This document shows positions 7,068 to 12,273 of a DNA stretch of 15,039 bases, piece by piece. The DNA comes from Nanohaloarchaea archaeon PL-Br10_U2g27 (GTDB lineage Archaea > Nanohalarchaeota > Nanosalinia > Nanosalinales > Nanosalinaceae). The stretch covers positions 1-15,039 of the forward strand of contig LKMX01000014.1 of NCBI GenBank assembly GCA_001564035.1. Reading direction: 5' to 3'. The notes under the pieces are model-generated. The model did no database searches and was not told the DNA's origin. It worked only from the letters and a program-made list of their open reading frames with translations. The position numbers and the translations under genes were made by a program. Position 1 is the first letter of the stretch. The number at the start of each line of letters is the position of its first letter.

Positions 7068-8346
7068 AAAAGTATTCAAGAGATACGATATCCGTGGAAA
7101 ATACCCTGAAGAACTGGACGAAGAGTTCGCAGAGCGCCTAGGAAAAGCATTGGGAACATTTCTAGCAGCTAAAAACCAGCGCAGAGTAGCGGTCTGCAGA
7201 GACAATAAGTCGAGCTCTCATAAACTGAAAGAAGAGTTGATTAAAGGCCTGAAATCAGTAGGCGTAGAGGTTTTAGATGTTGGGGAGGGTCCGACAGACT
7301 ATGCTGCTTGGTGCGGACGTAGAGAAGGCTGTGTTTCAGTAGAAGTAACCTCTTCTCACATGCCTCTGGATTTTAATGGTTTCAAATTTATGTATCCTGA
7401 GGGAAACGGCTTTGTTAACAAAGATCTCTACAAGGTTCAGGACATTTTCAGAAACAGCGAATTTAGATCTGGAGAAGGCTCTATAGAAGAAAGGAGTTTG
7501 CTTAAAGATTACAAAGAAGAACTGAAGGGTTTTGCATCGGATTTAGCGAATGATTTTGAGAAAAAAGTTGTGGTTCAGCCAATGGGCGGCACTGCAAATA
7601 TTCTGCCCAAGATTATGGAGGATTTAGGCCTTGAAGTCGTTAATATTTCAGAAGAGGATTATCCCTACATCGATCCTCCGAATCCTAAAACGGAGAATTT
7701 AGCCGATTTAGCAGAAGCAGTTGATAATTCCGGCGCTGATCTAGGTATTGCGAATGATCTAGATGCAGATAGAGTTACTGTATATTATAAAGGTCGTTTT
7801 TTGACAGGTGACGAAGTATTCTGCATTTTAGCCCAGCTTGTAAGCGGAAAAGTAGTTGCATCGATAGACACGAGCAAGGCATTAGAAAGTTTTGCCGAAG
7901 TGAATTATACACGCGTTGGAGACCCTTTTGTAATGAGCAAGGCCTTAGAGCCCGGTGCAGAGTTTGCTGGAGAGCCTAACGGCCATTACTCTTTCACAGA
8001 GTTCGTGGCTTATAATTCCGGAATGTTGGCAGCCTTGATTTTATCAGGCCTTGATCTGGATGAGCGGCTTGAGAAGATTCCTGACTACTTTGTGAAGAGG
8101 GCTGTAGTGGAAGCTGAAAATAGGCATGACTTAGTGGATGTTTACGCATCTGATTTGGATGAGGAAAAAGTGATTTCAGATCTTGACGGAGTTAAATTTG
8201 AGAGAAACGGTGCTGAAGTCTTGGTCAGGCCTTCAGGCAGTTCTCAAAAGATTAGAGTTATCTGTGAAAGCTTGGAGGAGTCCGTATGTGAGAAGGTTGT
8301 TGAGGATGTTAAGGATGAACTGAGTGTTTTGTCCCGGAAAAGTTAA
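7057..8346 (+). CDS. Phosphohexomutase (phosphomannomutase/phosphoglucomutase/GlmM family), TTG start
   Basis: A 429-residue alpha-D-phosphohexomutase that moves phosphate between C6 and C1 of a hexose. It opens with FKRYDIRGKYPEEL, as in archaeal PMM/PGM. The phosphoserine loop is TSSHMPLDFNGFK (Ser100), in place of the usual TASHNP. The metal loop is NDLDADR (Asp234, Asp236, Asp238) instead of DGDADR. The sugar-specificity loop is GEPNGH (305-310), and the phosphate-binding loop RPSGSSQKIRV is near the C-terminus. All key acids and the serine are kept, so activity is likely despite the altered neighbours. The TTG start is fixed by GGTGA 6 nt upstream and an 11-nt overlap with the HAD gene. 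It would supply hexose-1-phosphate to the GlmU-like enzyme. Glucosamine, glucose and mannose preference cannot be separated here. Confidence 0.87.
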   Translation: MRPEKVFKRYDIRGKYPEELDEEFAERLGKALGTFLAAKNQRRVAVCRDNKSSSHKLKEELIKGLKSVGVEVLDVGEGPTDYAAWCGRREGCVSVEVTSSHMPLDFNGFKFMYPEGNGFVNKDLYKVQDIFRNSEFRSGEGSIEERSLLKDYKEELKGFASDLANDFEKKVVVQPMGGTANILPKIMEDLGLEVVNISEEDYPYIDPPNPKTENLADLAEAVDNSGADLGIANDLDADRVTVYYKGRFLTGDEVFCILAQLVSGKVVASIDTSKALESFAEVNYTRVGDPFVMSKALEPGAEFAGEPNGHYSFTEFVAYNSGMLAALILSGLDLDERLEKIPDYFVKRAVVEAENRHDLVDVYASDLDEEKVISDLDGVKFERNGAEVLVRPSGSSQKIRVICESLEESVCEKVVEDVKDELSVLSRKS

Positions 8347-8371
8347 ATGATTTGTAACCGGTTAGAGTTTT

Positions 8372-8584
8372 ATGGAATCTATTTACAGTTTTTCTGACGG
8401 GCCTTATCAAGTTTTGAACTATGAGATTGTTGAGAAGAATAACAAGTTCTTTGTCACTGTTAACGACGGCGAACTAGGAAGGTTGCCGATCGAAAGTCTT
8501 GAGGCCGTGGAGCATCTGCGGGAAGCACTGGAGAAAGTCGAGGCCGAGTTAAAGGAGCAGGAGCGGAGAAAGGAAGAGCTTTGA
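8372..8584 (+). CDS. Small hypothetical protein with C-terminal coiled coil
   Basis: A 70-residue protein I do not recognise. Residues about 4-45 alternate hydrophobic and polar residues (VLNYEIVEKNNKFFVTV, then GRLPIESLE), consistent with a few beta-strands. Residues about 43-70 are a charged heptad-like helix (LREALEKVEAELKEQERRKEEL) suited to self-association. It begins 25 nt after the phosphohexomutase with no obvious new TATA box, so it is probably the last gene of the operon, and it ends 36 nt before a hairpin-plus-T-run terminator. It has the same base and codon style as its neighbours. No function is proposed. Confidence 0.6.
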   Translation: MESIYSFSDGPYQVLNYEIVEKNNKFFVTVNDGELGRLPIESLEAVEHLREALEKVEAELKEQERRKEEL

Positions 8585-8610
8585 AACATTGAAAAAATTT
8601 TAATAAAAAA

Positions 8611-8647
8611 GAGCGTTTTGAGGCCTGTTTAGGCCTTTTTTTGCTCT
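8611..8647. terminator. Bidirectional terminator built from two AGGCCT palindromes
   Basis: Two AGGCCT copies (8621-8626 and 8631-8636) flank a GTTT loop. Because each is self-complementary they pair as a 6-bp stem, which GAGC (8611-8614) and GCTC (8642-8645) can extend outward around unpaired A/T tracts. A T-run at 8636-8642 follows on the plus strand, and A-rich DNA at 8601-8610 supplies a short T-tract on the minus strand. It lies between convergent genes, ending the sugar operon and DUF1931 copy 1. Confidence 0.6.
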
Positions 8648-8649
8648 GT

Positions 8650-8817
8650 TTATACGTCTCTTGCTTTGACTGTCTTGCGTCCGTTGTTCTTAGCTCTTTC
8701 TACAGCTCTGTTGATGATCTGCTTTACTCGGTCATCTAGCTTTTCATAGAACTTTGAGCCAACGTTTACGTCATCTGCTTCGTCACGAACGCCTGATTTC
8801 TTAAGTACGTCTGCCAT
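8650..8817 (-). CDS. DUF1931 histone-fold protein, copy 1 (55 aa)
   Basis: A short gene starting with ATG at 8817 and AGGTGA 8 nt upstream. The product begins MADVLKKSGVRDEADDVNVG and ends NNGRKTVKARDV, the layout of the short archaeal DUF1931 proteins, which have a histone-like fold with the final RKTV.xRD strand-loop typical of histones. DNA binding is likely but not shown for this short form. The central segment reads SKFYEKLDDRVKQIINRAV, with two lysines where copy 2 has acidic or neutral residues. The first 59 and last 53 coding bases are identical to copy 2. A TATAAAAA-like box at 8853-8862 implies transcription start near 8830. It converges on the sugar operon. It is shorter than 60 codons and easily missed. 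Confidence 0.85.
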   Translation of the reverse strand: MADVLKKSGVRDEADDVNVGSKFYEKLDDRVKQIINRAVERAKNNGRKTVKARDV

Positions 8818-8852
8818 TAGTTAATTCACCTGTCTAACTGTTTTGGACGGCG

Positions 8853-8862
8853 ATTTTTATAA
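8853..8862 (-). promoter_or_regulatory. TATA box and short leader of DUF1931 copy 1
   Basis: On the minus strand it reads as an ATAAAAATCG-type box. Initiation about 26 nt downstream leaves a leader of about 13 nt carrying AGGTGA before the ATG at 8817. The same arrangement precedes copy 2. Confidence 0.5.
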
Positions 8863-8923
8863 TTAAACCCGGTTTTTAGAGTATTTTCTGCGAGTTTCTA
8901 TTGTTAGAATAAAGATTAACAAG

Positions 8924-8971
8924 GGTTGAGACCTGCAACTTTTTTTGCCTGGTCTCTCCCTCCCCTTGTCA
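8924..8971. ncRNA. Long imperfect hairpin between the DUF1931 genes, possible small RNA or terminator
   Basis: ACAAGGG pairs with CCCTTGT (7 bp, allowing a short offset), GAGACC pairs perfectly with GGTCTC (6 bp), and GCAA with TTGC closes the apex. Internal loops are asymmetric. Read on the minus strand it lies directly downstream of DUF1931 copy 2, so it could be that gene's 3' structure. Read on the plus strand it is followed by A6 and then a TTGTTTTTT tract. No box C/D or ACA motif is convincing. I can assert the structure but not a function or a strand. Confidence 0.4.
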
Positions 8972-8983
8972 AAAAATTGTTTT

Positions 8984-9151
8984 TTATACGTCTCTTGCTT
9001 TGACTGTCTTGCGTCCGTTGTTCTTAGCTCTTTCTACTGCTCTGTTTACGAGTTCTTTTACTCTGTCGTCTAGAGCTTCGTAGAAGTCGCTTCCAACGTT
9101 TACGTCATCTGCTTCGTCACGAACGCCTGATTTCTTAAGTACGTCTGCCAT
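8984..9151 (-). CDS. DUF1931 histone-fold protein, copy 2 (55 aa)
   Basis: Tandem paralogue of the gene at 8650-8817. It begins MADVLKKSGVRDEADDVNVG, has the centre SDFYEALDDRVKELVNRAV, and ends NNGRKTVKARDV. The SDFYEALDD...ELL/V pattern is the form I know from archaeal DUF1931 proteins, so this copy looks closer to the family norm and copy 1 the derived one. The ATG at 9151 is chosen because AGGTGA lies 7 nt upstream and a CTATAAAAAAG box at 9184-9194 puts initiation near 9163. An in-frame extension to 9226 would run through that promoter and is unlikely. The two copies differ in charge at the centre, so they could form homo- and heterodimers with different DNA affinity; that is inference. 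Confidence 0.87.
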   Translation of the reverse strand: MADVLKKSGVRDEADDVNVGSDFYEALDDRVKELVNRAVERAKNNGRKTVKARDV

Positions 9152-9183
9152 GTGTGATTCACCTAGTAAGCTATTGTCTGGCC

Positions 9184-9194
9184 TCTTTTTTATA
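9184..9194 (-). promoter_or_regulatory. TATA box of DUF1931 copy 2
   Basis: Minus-strand TATAAAAAAG. Initiation about 26 nt downstream falls near 9163, just before the AGGTGA site and 12 nt before the ATG. It also argues against translation starting at 9226. Confidence 0.55.
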
Positions 9195-9359
9195 GGTACG
9201 GGTGTTAAAGCCGGAAAAACAATCACAGAGCCACCAACAAACTGTTTTTAACCCATATGGTGCAAAGAAATAATCAAATACGGCAAAATGTCTGCTTGAA
9301 TTTTTTTGACAGCGTGGAAACACTTTTTAATTTCTAGGCCTACTTGTTGAGTAGAGAAA

Positions 9360-9367
9360 CTTTTTAC
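9360..9367 (+). promoter_or_regulatory. Promoter of the aMBF1 gene
   Basis: GAAACTTTTTAC resembles an archaeal BRE plus TATA box, centred about 28 nt before the ATG at 9393. This implies a leaderless or nearly leaderless transcript, since no Shine-Dalgarno site precedes the ATG. Confidence 0.45.
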
Positions 9368-9392
9368 GAAAAATACGGAATGTGAAAAATTA

Positions 9393-9842
9393 ATGCCTAC
9401 TTGTCAACTGTGTGGAGAAGATTCTGATAAAGTCCAAAAAACCAATGTAGAAGGCGCCGTGCTCAAAGTATGCAGCGACTGCACCGATATGGGAAGTGTC
9501 GTTGAGAAAAAAGAGGTAAAGAAAAAGAAGAAAAAGAGAACCAAAACATTCAAGCGATCAGACCAAGTACTGGCCTCTGACTACGGTAAAAAAATCAAAA
9601 AGGCAAGAGAAAGCCGGAAGCTCAGTATCGCCGAGCTCGCAGACAGTCTAAACGAGAAAAACTCTCTTATCAAGAAGATTGAACGAGAAGAACTGAAGCC
9701 TGACAGATCTCTCGCTTCAAAACTATCGAAAGAACTAAACATCGATCTATACGTCAACCCCGAAGTATCAGACTACGACACCGGGAAAAAAGGCGATACC
9801 CGAAAAGCAACACTCGGAGACGTCGCAGAACTCAAAGACTGA
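9393..9842 (+). CDS. Archaeal multiprotein bridging factor 1 (aMBF1): zinc ribbon plus XRE-type HTH
   Basis: A 149-residue protein with the aMBF1 architecture. An N-terminal zinc ribbon carries Cys4, Cys7, Cys27 and Cys30 (CQLCG and CSDC). A very basic linker at residues about 38-56 includes a KKKKKK run. An HTH_3 domain at about 64-122 contains YGKKIKKARESRKLSIAELAD and NSLIKKIEREELKPD, followed by an acidic tail. MBF1 proteins bridge regulators and TBP in eukaryotes; archaeal versions associate with the ribosome and their role is unsettled. The basic linker would suit nucleic-acid binding. It stands alone, with its own likely leaderless promoter, converging on the tRNA-Ser gene. Length is normal for the archaeal family. 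Confidence 0.9.
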   Translation: MPTCQLCGEDSDKVQKTNVEGAVLKVCSDCTDMGSVVEKKEVKKKKKKRTKTFKRSDQVLASDYGKKIKKARESRKLSIAELADSLNEKNSLIKKIEREELKPDRSLASKLSKELNIDLYVNPEVSDYDTGKKGDTRKATLGDVAELKD

Positions 9843-9864
9843 ACACTATAAACTAGGTATAAAA

Positions 9865-9950
9865 CGCCGGAGCTGGGATTTGAACCCAGGAGACCCGTAA
9901 GGGTCACCGGTTTTCAAGACCGGCACCTTTAGCCACTCAGTCACTCCGGC
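9865..9950 (-). tRNA. tRNA-Ser (anticodon UGA)
   Basis: A class II tRNA on the minus strand. The acceptor stem GCCGGAG pairs with CTCCGGC. The anticodon loop CTTGAAA sits on a CCGGT/ACCGG stem, so the anticodon is UGA and it reads UCN serine codons. The long variable arm is GACCC-TTAC-GGGTC. The T-arm is CTGGG-TTCAAAT-CCCAG. The discriminator base, from position 9865, is G, as expected for archaeal tRNA-Ser, and CCA is not encoded. No intron interrupts the anticodon loop. It is immediately preceded, on the same strand, by a chain of hairpins. Confidence 0.95.
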
Positions 9951-10063
9951 AAATCCTTTGGATTTGACCGGGGCACAGAAACTCTTTAGAGTTTCGCACC
10001 TCCGGCACAAACTTCTGAAAGTTTGATCATCAGGAGCCATTCAAAGAATGGCGCTGAACGATC
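9951..10063 (-). ncRNA. Chain of four hairpins directly upstream of tRNA-Ser, candidate structured leader or small RNA
   Basis: Transcribed from the minus strand, 113 nt fold into four successive hairpins. H4 (10063-10025) has GATC/GATC, TCAG/CTGA and GCCATTC-TTT-GAATGGC stems. H3 (10025-10008) is CAAACTT-TCAG-AAGTTTG. H2 (10005-9968) has a CCGG/CCGG base, a GGTGC/GTGCC stem and GAAACTC-TAAA-GAGTTTC. H1 (9965-9951) is AAATCC-AAA-GGATTT, abutting the first base of the tRNA. Three pairs are G-U wobbles on the minus strand but A-C mismatches on the plus strand, so the minus strand is the RNA. A TTTAAA box at 10091-10096 places initiation near 10067, at the foot of H4. I recognise no known RNA family. 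It may be processed from the pre-tRNA as a separate RNA. Confidence 0.6.
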
Positions 10064-10090
10064 TCTCTGAGAATAGTCAATTTTGGAACC

Positions 10091-10096
10091 TTTAAA
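10091..10096 (-). promoter_or_regulatory. TATA box of the hairpin-chain/tRNA-Ser transcript
   Basis: TTTAAA, read on the minus strand as ATAATTTAAAGG, lies about 26 nt upstream of position 10067, where the first hairpin begins. No similar box is evident between the hairpins and the tRNA, so both are probably one transcript. Confidence 0.5.
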
Positions 10097-10235
10097 TTAT
10101 GACTGGAATCAAGGGCTTGTTTCGTGAATTTTTTCTAGCCCCTCTTATTTATCGAGGCCTTTCACCCGCCAGCATCGGCGATGAAGAGCGTGTTTTTTTA
10201 TTGATTTAAACGGTTGGAGCAATAATGTTTTTTGT
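10097..10235. other. Gene-free spacer between tRNA-Ser promoter and membrane-protein gene
   Basis: No credible coding frame is seen. It contains a GGGCT...AGCCC inverted repeat (about 10112-10146), an AGGCCT at 10155-10160, a short CGCC/GGCG hairpin (about 10167-10180), and a T7 run near 10194-10200 that could end a plus-strand RNA. A TTTAAA box at 10205-10210 is about 26-30 nt before the ATG at 10236 and fits a leaderless start for that gene. A small plus-strand RNA here is possible but unsupported. Confidence 0.35.
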
Positions 10236-10700
10236 ATGAGGATACCGTCTTTTCTTGAGCCCGGGACTGTTAGGACTGTGACTGCGATCCGAAGGATTGT
10301 TTACTGGACTTTTATCCTGATTTTCTTGGTTCTGTTGCTCGATGCTTCTCAGGAAGGGATTACGGCAGGGCCTGAGACTGTTTTAGGCCTGATATTTATT
10401 TCTGCAGCTTTAATGATCTATATTGAGACCTTGTTTGAGAGAAACGTGCTGGAGTTCCCGTCGCGTTTAGATACTTTGCCTGTAGCTGTAGGCGCTTTCT
10501 CAGGCAGTATTGCGTTGCTTGTGGGTTTAGGCCTCGCTCTTAATCAGCAGTTTATTATCAGACTGTTCGAGCCTTTCATGACGTATGTGTATCTGAAAAC
10601 GATAATTGTATTGGTTTATGCATGGGTGAGAGGCGATTCAAAGCAGGAGACTGAAGAAGAAGATCCTTTCGCAGACAGTTTCCCTGCAGGAGATTTCTGA
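10236..10700 (+). CDS. Small integral membrane protein, four predicted TM segments
   Basis: I do not recognise this 154-residue protein. It has a short basic N-terminus (VRTVTAIRRIVYW) and four hydrophobic segments at residues about 20-38, 45-66, 79-101 and 108-130. The hydrophilic tail is acidic and ends EEEDPFADSFPAGDF. By the positive-inside rule the basic N-terminus and the tail should face the cytoplasm. The gene is monocistronic, with a TTTAAA box 26-30 nt upstream that suggests a leaderless message, and it converges on the HD-domain gene with only 3 bp between the stops. No catalytic motif is apparent. Confidence 0.65.
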   Translation: MRIPSFLEPGTVRTVTAIRRIVYWTFILIFLVLLLDASQEGITAGPETVLGLIFISAALMIYIETLFERNVLEFPSRLDTLPVAVGAFSGSIALLVGLGLALNQQFIIRLFEPFMTYVYLKTIIVLVYAWVRGDSKQETEEEDPFADSFPAGDF

Positions 10701-10703
10701 GAA

Positions 10704-11270
10704 TTACCGGTTATTTTTAACAGAACGGTACTTGCTCTCTATTTCTTTAAACATTTCACGGCCTTTTTCAGTATTGAATCTAGGCCTGCTAGTTTCAAAG
10801 AACTCGTTCAGGCCTTCATAGTCAGTGTTTTCATTGCCTTTATATCGGTTCTGTTCCTCGTATTTCAAGGCTTGGAGCACCATGTCTATCAAGTCCATGT
10901 CTTTAACGAATTTGGCTTCATCAGTGGATCTGCCCGCGTACTCTCTGTATAGATCCAGGATTTCTTCTTGATCCAGAGCTCTTGATATCTCTTTCACAGC
11001 TTTTAGCTCGTCTTCCTGTTTATCTTTTGATTCGTGGCCTGCATCAGCTCTGTAAGGATAATCTCCTATCTCTGACTCTCCTATATCGTGAATTAATGCC
11101 ATTTTCAACGCCTTTAACTCGTTTAGATTGTCCGGCATATGAACCATAACCAGTGTGGCGACGCTCCAGGAGTGTGAAGCGACTTCTTCAGGATCTTCCA
11201 CGTTGTAGATCTTCCAACCTGTTCTCTTCACATCTTTTAGATCTAGAACATTAAGGTATTTTTCTATCAC
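10704..11270 (-). CDS. HD-domain phosphohydrolase, HDDC2/YfbR-like 5'-deoxynucleotidase
   Basis: A protein of about 188 residues with the HDDC2/YfbR pattern: KRTGW near the start, EEVASHSWSVA giving the first metal histidine, ALIHDIGESEIGDY giving the HD pair and the following Glu, and FVKDMDLIDMVLQALKYE giving the last metal Asp. The family dephosphorylates deoxyribonucleoside 5'-monophosphates with a divalent metal, helping balance dNTP pools. The GTG at 11270 is preferred: it overlaps the cbf5 stop as GTGA and has GGTG about 6 nt upstream. A GTG at 11279 would add three residues but has no room for a ribosome site. Translational coupling to cbf5 is likely. Confidence 0.82.
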   Translation of the reverse strand: MIEKYLNVLDLKDVKRTGWKIYNVEDPEEVASHSWSVATLVMVHMPDNLNELKALKMALIHDIGESEIGDYPYRADAGHESKDKQEDELKAVKEISRALDQEEILDLYREYAGRSTDEAKFVKDMDLIDMVLQALKYEEQNRYKGNENTDYEGLNEFFETSRPRFNTEKGREMFKEIESKYRSVKNNR

Positions 11271-12229
11271 TGTTTCCACCTTTTTGGGTATAGGCCTTGT
11301 TCCATGTATACGTTCTGAGTCTTGACTGCCGTGCCTTCTTCATCGTACATCTGTTCGGAGGTCATTAATGCTTGGCCCAAGGCTACTAGTTCTCCTTTCA
11401 AGGTCATTACTGCTACGGTTTCTTCTTTAGAGATGTTGTCCTGGAGTTTTGAAATCCCTTGTGTTCCTAGATCTGCGCCGTTGGCCACAGCATTTACTGC
11501 AGAGTCTTTTACCACGATTTTTCTGACTTCTGCTACTGCTTTTTCAATCGGGTAAACCACTCCCCTAATAGCTTCTTCATCACCATCCCTGTAGAAATGG
11601 TATGCATCTACGACATCCTGTAAAGTGTGCATATCCTCTTCTTTCAGGCCTCCCTGCATAGTGCGTCTAAGCTCTTCCATTTCCGCTGAAACACCCAGCT
11701 TTTCACCTAACTGTTCGATTAAAACCCTTACGTAAAACCCTGATTCACATTTAACACGTGCCAAAACCTTTTTTCCTTCTACCTCAATCAGTTCGATTTC
11801 GTATACTTCTCTCTTTCTTTCCCTTTTTTTAACAGCCGATTTTTCGGGAGGAACTTGCTTATTGACTCCTTCAAAGCTTTTCAAGGCCTTTTCTACTTCT
11901 TCAAAACTTTTCTCTTCTCTTAGCTCGGCTTCGAACACGTATTCTTTCCTGCTTTTGGCTAGAGCCGGATTTATCCGCGTTCCCCGGTTTAGGCCTACGG
12001 GCAGTATTCCTGTCGCGTTAGGGTCTAGTGTTCCGAAGTGGCCTGATTTCTTCAGGTCTAGCTCTTCTTTTACCCAGTAGCTGACTTGGTTGCTTGTGGG
12101 CCCGAAAGGCTTGTCTAAAACAATGAATCCCTGGTCCAGAAGTTTTTCTACAGGCCTTTTCTCAGGAATGGTTCCGAATTCAGGGTCTGTGTCAGCTTCT
12201 TCACGAGTGTACCAGGTTTCTTCTCTCAT
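11267..12229 (-). CDS. cbf5: H/ACA RNP tRNA/rRNA pseudouridine synthase Cbf5 (TruB family, with PUA domain)
   Basis: A 320-residue Cbf5/dyskerin homologue. The catalytic motif is SGHFGTLDPNATGILPVGL with Asp69. Upstream is FIVLDKPFGPTSNQVSYWV, and downstream are the QVPPEKSAVKKRERKREVYE loop, SGFYVRVLIEQLG and MEELRRTMQGG. The PUA domain (about 235-315) is marked by KDSAVNAVANGADL and AVMTLKGELVALGQALMTSEQM, and the tail ends GLYPKRWKQ as in archaeal Cbf5. It isomerises uridines in rRNA guided by H/ACA RNAs with Nop10, Gar1 and L7Ae, and can act on tRNA position 55. A TTTTAA box at 12253-12258 is 26 nt before the ATG, so the transcript is probably leaderless. It overlaps the downstream HD gene. 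Confidence 0.95.
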   Translation of the reverse strand: MREETWYTREEADTDPEFGTIPEKRPVEKLLDQGFIVLDKPFGPTSNQVSYWVKEELDLKKSGHFGTLDPNATGILPVGLNRGTRINPALAKSRKEYVFEAELREEKSFEEVEKALKSFEGVNKQVPPEKSAVKKRERKREVYEIELIEVEGKKVLARVKCESGFYVRVLIEQLGEKLGVSAEMEELRRTMQGGLKEEDMHTLQDVVDAYHFYRDGDEEAIRGVVYPIEKAVAEVRKIVVKDSAVNAVANGADLGTQGISKLQDNISKEETVAVMTLKGELVALGQALMTSEQMYDEEGTAVKTQNVYMEQGLYPKRWKQ

Positions 12230-12252
12230 ACTTGCTATCTGTTACTGCAATC

Positions 12253-12258
12253 TTTTAA
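12253..12258 (-). promoter_or_regulatory. TATA box of the cbf5-HD operon
   Basis: Minus-strand TTAAAA within GTGTTAAAAGAT. Initiation 26 nt away falls at about 12230, one base before the cbf5 ATG, implying a leaderless message. No Shine-Dalgarno sequence precedes that ATG. Confidence 0.5.
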
Positions 12259-12273
12259 CACCGAAACCAGAGG

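Noticed and set aside
8924..8971. H/ACA guide RNA in the inter-DUF1931 hairpin
   Set aside because: There is no ACA box directly 3' of the stem on either strand and no convincing K-turn.
9152..9226. N-terminal extension of DUF1931 copy 2 to 9226
   Set aside because: It crosses the TATA box at 9184-9194 and the AGGTGA site. Copy 1 has no matching extension, and the two genes agree from MADVLKK onward.
10025..10035. Possible box C (TGATGA) of a C/D guide RNA in the tRNA leader
   Set aside because: No box D (CTGA) or C'/D' pair at suitable spacing follows on the same strand, and the bases are already in the H4 stem.
9846..10040. Minus-strand open frame of 64 residues over the tRNA region
   Set aside because: It runs through the whole tRNA-Ser gene and the hairpin leader and shows no protein-like pattern, so it is a chance frame.
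9951..10063. CRISPR-like array before the tRNA
   Set aside because: The four hairpins differ in sequence and length, with no direct repeat and no spacer regularity.
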